From assembly GCA_037974665.1 (NCBI GenBank), contig CM075783.1, positions 40,685,712-40,749,711 on the forward strand: a DNA stretch of 64,000 nucleotides. Direction: 5' to 3'. The notes below the pieces were generated by a model. The model was not told the DNA's origin. It was given only the letters and a program-made list of their open reading frames with translations, and did not search any database. This stretch comes from Ehretia macrophylla (taxonomy: Eukaryota > Streptophyta > Magnoliopsida > Boraginales > Ehretiaceae). Below, piece by piece: positions 59,657 to 64,000 of this stretch. The position numbers were made by a program, and so were the translations under genes. Each line of letters begins with the position of its first letter. Within the stretch, counting starts at the first letter, position 1.

Positions 59657-60144
59657 GTGCAAGTCAAAAGAAGACAAAAAGCAATAGGAAATGAAGAAAA
59701 ATCTTTGGTTGCAAAGTTAGGCACACACAATTTTGTGTTGATTTCACACTACACGTAGGAAGACTTTTGGTGCAAGATGAGCCTATAAATAGAGGCTCAA
59801 TCTTCACCATTTGAGCATCACCAAACATTCCAAGTTAGAGAGAAAAATAAGCTTTCTCTTGAGTATTTTTCTTCCTCTTTTGTTGTTCTATATTTGTGAG
59901 TGAGAGTTAGTTTTTCCTATTATTTGAGAGAGTGATATTGTTCTCTCCTTATATTAGAGAGAAGGTTATTGTAAAATACTCCACATTATAGTGAAATCCT
60001 CCATTACTTGCCCGTGGTTTTTCCCTCGATTTGTTTGAGGGTTTTCCACGTAAATCTTATGTCTCTACTTTCTCTGTTCTCATTCATATTTTAGCTGCGT
60101 GATACTGTTTGTCCCAGACCATTCCGCTGCGCCGATACCCAACA
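59655..60144 (+). repeat. 5' LTR of the Copia element
   Basis: The right boundary is set by the tRNA-Met primer site. The left boundary is approximate: LINE-derived coding is readable up to about 59656, and the LTR must begin at a nearby TG. Confidence 0.7.
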
Positions 60145-63100
60145 GTGGTATCAGAGCCATTGGTTACAGGTTCATACGGGGTTACTGTTCACAGTTACTA
60201 TTCACGTATTCGATATAGTACTATTTACCTATACAGTATCAATACTATTCCCATATACAATTTTGTACTATTCACGTATACGATACTATTCACAGTGAAA
60301 TAGTGCGAGCCGGTTCAAGTTACGAAGCAGATCATCGTTAATACTATGGCGGTAAAATTTGAAATCGAGAAGTTTAACAGAAGAAATTTTTCCCTATGGA
60401 AATTGAAGATGAAGGCAATCTTGAGAAAGAAGAATTGCTTGGCAGCAATTGGAGACAGACCAGTGGAGGTGACGGACGACAAGTGGAAATAGATGGATGA
60501 CAATGCTATGGCTAATCTGCACCTGGCATTGACAGATTCGGTATTGTCAAGCGTTGAGGAAAAGAAGTCAGCAAAAGAAATTTGGGATGCGCTGACTAAA
60601 CTGTATGAGGTCAAGTCACTTCACAACAAGATTTTCTTGAAGAGGAGACTCTACACCCTTCGGATGAGTGAGTCCACATCAGTGACAGATCACATCAATA
60701 CCTTAAATATGTTATTCTCTCAATTGACTACAATTGGACATAAAATAGCGGAGCTTAAACGTGCATAAATTCTACTTCAAAGTATACCTGATTCGTATGA
60801 TCAACTCATCATTAGTTACACTAACAATGTTCTTTCAGATTTTGTTATTTTTGATGATGTTGCAGCCGCTGTTCTGGAAGAAGAATCTAGGCGCAAAAGT
60901 AAGGAAGACATAATCGAAAGTTCACAACAAGCAGAGGCATTATCAATGGTGAGAGGTAGATCAACGGAACGTGGCTCTAGTGGGAGCAACAACCATGGTA
61001 GATCAAAATCAAGGAGTAGAAAAAATATCAAATGCTACAACTGTGGCAAGAAAGGGCACTTCAAGAAAGATTGTTGGAGCAACTAAAAGAATCCCGAGGT
61101 GACAAATTCTCAGGGATGTGTGGCGACTGCACCAGATGATGGAGATATTTTATACAACGAAGCAGCAACTGTATCGAAAGGCAGAAAGGAGCTCACTGAT
61201 GCTTGGATAATGGATTTAGGAGCAACATGGCATATGACCTCTCGTAGAGAATGGTTCCACACCTATGAACCTGTCTCTGGAGGATCTGTGTACATGGGTA
61301 ATGATCATGCCTTAGAGATTACTGGCATCAGTACCGTTAAAATTAAAATGAATGATAGTACCATTCGCACCATTCAAGGGGTACGACACGTGAAAGGCTT
61401 AAAGAAGAACCTATTGTCCATTGGACAATTGAATGACCTTGGCTGCAAGACCCATATCGAGGATGGGATCATGAAAGTTGTCAAAGGAGCGCTTGTGGTG
61501 ATCAAGGCAGAAAAGATCGGGGTAAATCTATACATGCTTTTGGGAGATACGTTGCAGGAGGCAGATGTATCAGTTGCATCAGCTGGTCAAGAATAATCAA
61601 CTATAATGTGGCATCGCAGATTGGGCCACATGACAGAACGAGGCTTGAAGATTCTTGCTGAACGTAATCTCCTACCCGGGCTCAAGATGGTAAACTTACC
61701 TTTTTGTGAGCACTGTGTTACCAGTAAGCAGCATAGATTGAAATTTGGGAGATCTACTGCCAGAAGCAAACACATTTTAGACTTGATCCATTCAGACATT
61801 TGGGAATCACCGATTTTGTCCCTAGGAGGAGCCAAATACTTTGTATTATTTATTGATGATTACTCCAGGAGACTGTGGTGTATCCAATCAAGAACAAGTC
61901 AGATGTGTTTCCAATATTAAAAACATTCAAAGCGCTGGTGGAACTTGAATCCGGGAAAAGGATCAAGTGTTTAAGGACGGACAACGGAGGAGAATACACT
62001 GGCGGGAGCTTCTTGGCATTTTGCAAGCAAGAGGGTATTCAGAGGCAATTTACTGTTGCACATACACCTCAGCAAAATGGTGTAGCAGAGCGGATGAACA
62101 GAACTCTTCTTGAAAGAATGAGAGCTATGTTGGAAACTGCAGGTCTAGCCAAATCATTTTGGGCAGAAGCAGCTAGAACTGCCTGTTACGGGATAAACCG
62201 GTCACCGTCAACTGCAATTGGGTTGAAGACACCAATGGAAATGTGGACCGGAAAATCCGCAGATTATTCTACCTTGCACATATTTGGATGTCCGGCATAT
62301 GTGATGTATGGTTCCCAAGAAAGAACAAAGCTGGATCCAAAATCCAAGAAATGTGTATTCTTGGGAAATGCTGATGGTGTTAAGGGGTATCGCCTGTGGG
62401 ATTCTACTGCCCACAAGGTTGTCATCAGCAGAGATGTGATATTTGCAGAAGATAAACTGCAAAGTGAAGACGACAGCAACACTTCAAAGGAGACTACTAC
62501 AATACAAATTGAAGATAAGTCAGAATAAGGAGATGCTTCTTCTGAAGCTGCACCGGAGCACGAGGAACAAGAACCAAATGATGCTGAGGTTATAGAAGTC
62601 CGACGTTCATTGCGTCAGACAACAAGACCAACTTGACATTCAGATTTTGTCATGGCGAGCAATGCTGCATACTGTCTTCTAACGGAGGATGGAGAGCCAT
62701 CTACCTTTCACGAGGCTATAAAAATCCCCGATGTTGCCCTGTGGATGACAGCAATGTAGGAAGAAATTGAAGCTCTATGTAAAAACAAGACGTGGGAGCT
62801 TGTTCCACTACCACCTGGACGGAAAGCCATTGGTAACAAATGGGTCTACAAGATCAAGCGAGATAGTAATGACCAAGTGGAACGATATCATGCAAGACTG
62901 GTGGTGAAAGGATATGCTCAGAAAGAAGGAATTGACTTCAACGAGATATTTTCTCTTATGGTAAGACTTACAACTATCAGAGTAGTCTTGGCCATGTGTG
63001 CTGTGTTAGACTTACATCTAGAACAGTTAGATGTAAAGACGATTTTTCTTCATGGTGAGCTTGAAGAAGAGATTTACATACTTCAACTAGAAGGTTTTGT

Positions 63101-64000
63101 TGAGAAAGAAAAAGAAAACTTGGTTTGCAGGTTGACCAAATCTCTGTACGGTTTAAAGCAGGCGCCAAGGTGTTGGTACAAGAGATTTGATTCTTTCGTG
63201 ATTAGCCTCGGGTACAACAGACTCAGACCATTGTATGTACTACAAGAGGTTTGGTGATGATGATTTTATCATTCTGTTATTGTACGTGGACGACATGTTA
63301 GTAGCATGTCCCAGTAAAGATCGGGTCCAAGAACTAAAGGCACAGTTGGCTGGGGAGTTTGATATGAAGGATTTGAGACCAGCAAACAAGATTTTAGGGA
63401 TGCAAATTCACCGAAATAGAGAAGGCAAGAAGGTATGGATTTCCCAGAAGAATTATTTGAAGAAAATCTTGCGGCGCTTCAATATGCAAGATTGGAAGGA
63501 AATCTCGACCCCGCTTCCTGTCAATTATAAATTATCCTCAAGTATGTGCCCTAGCACTGAAGCGGAGAGGATAAAAATATCTCGAGTACCGTATGCATCA
63601 ACAATGGGAAGTCTCATGTTCGCTATGATATGTACGAGACCAGATATTGCTCAAGCAGTTGGTGCGGTCAGTCGGTTCATGGCGAATCCTGGTAGAGAGC
63701 ATTGGAATGTTGTTAAGAGGATCCTAAGATATATCAAAGGGATCTCGGATGTTGCATTATGTTTTGAAGGATCAGAATTTACTGTCAAGGGTTTTGTTGA
63801 TTCTGATTTTGCAGGTGATACCGATAAACGGAAGTCTACTATAGGCTATGTGTTTACAGTTGTAGGGGGCGTGGTAAGCTGGATATCTAAATTACAGACT
63901 GTTGTGGCCCTATCTACAACAGAGGCTGAATACATGGCAGCTACACAAGCCTGTAAAGAAGCAATCTGGATTAAACGGTTAATGGAGGAGCTCGGGTACA
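59655..64000 (+). mobile_element. Ty1/Copia element, Tnt1 (Tork)-like, broken; continues past the window (fossil)
   Basis: The 5' LTR is about 59655-60144 (ending CCCAACA) with a TATA-like cctataaatagagg near 59782. The primer site TGGTATCAGAGCC (60146-60158) matches tRNA-Met. Gag starts near 60346 (MAVKFEIEKFN) with a zinc knuckle CYNCGKKGHFKKDC (about 61033). Then come the integrase region (HRRLGHM, about 61606; TDNGGEYTGG, about 61975), reverse transcriptase (YVDDMLVA, about 63280) and RNase H (to the window end). It is broken in roughly half a dozen or more places. The 3' LTR is outside the window, so age cannot be estimated. Confidence 0.9.

Noticed and set aside
60146-60158. tRNA gene suggested by the match to the tRNA-Met 3' end
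   Set aside because: Only the short primer-binding match is present; no tRNA arms flank it.

Overview
This is plant nuclear DNA, most likely from a eudicot. It is AT-rich, has GT-AG introns, and carries plant LTR retrotransposons, Helitron, CACTA, hAT and Mutator-like transposons. The species cannot be named from the sequence. No complete, clearly functional host gene was found. The window is a graveyard of decayed genes and nested mobile elements.

Layout. 1-9.3 kb: intergenic DNA with small foldback transposons, a 100-N assembly gap (2507-2606), an orphan promoter-like stretch (5.4-5.65 kb) and a tiny poly-A retroposon with a 16-bp target duplication (7726-7840). 9.3-11.3 kb: the first two exons of a GDSL esterase/lipase (minus strand), followed by an LTR-like fragment where the rest should be. 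12.9-22.8 kb: a decayed eIF4B gene (minus strand) with several frameshifts, a stop and missing middle exons. A young, nearly whole Ty3/Gypsy element of CRM type (15463-21004, TSD GAAAG) sits in its intron, and a foldback Mutator-like element (22817-23659) sits just upstream of its start codon.

23704-33216: the best find, a probable gene-capturing Helitron. It starts A|TC and ends in a GC-rich hairpin plus CTAG|T. It carries, all on the plus strand, four exons of a phytanoyl-CoA dioxygenase, an unidentified coding fragment, and the 5' exon of a SnRK1 kinase. A SIRE/Maximus-like Ty1/Copia derivative (27313-32718, TSD CGCCT) later inserted into it.

35.5-58.3 kb: two diverged copies of a two-block segment (35483-36902; 53847-54267 plus 56852-57354). 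Copy 1 carries a 484-bp Mutator-like element with a 9-bp TSD that copy 2 lacks. Copy 2 carries a 2.6-kb insert with an unknown terminal exon split by a hAT element, plus a malectin-like receptor-kinase fragment. A CACTA end (36903) abuts copy 1 and is followed by two exons of a monoacylglycerol-lipase-like gene. A 12.4-kb LTR element with no recognisable coding capacity (38578-50982, TSD GAAAC) follows, itself containing a 2.5-kb solo LTR (45007-47491, TSD TATAG).

58.3-64 kb: a second CACTA end, the 3' part of an L1-type LINE (minus strand), and a broken Tnt1-like Ty1/Copia element that interrupts the LINE and runs off the right edge. The host fragments do not form a pathway together; they share only a history of capture, insertion and decay.
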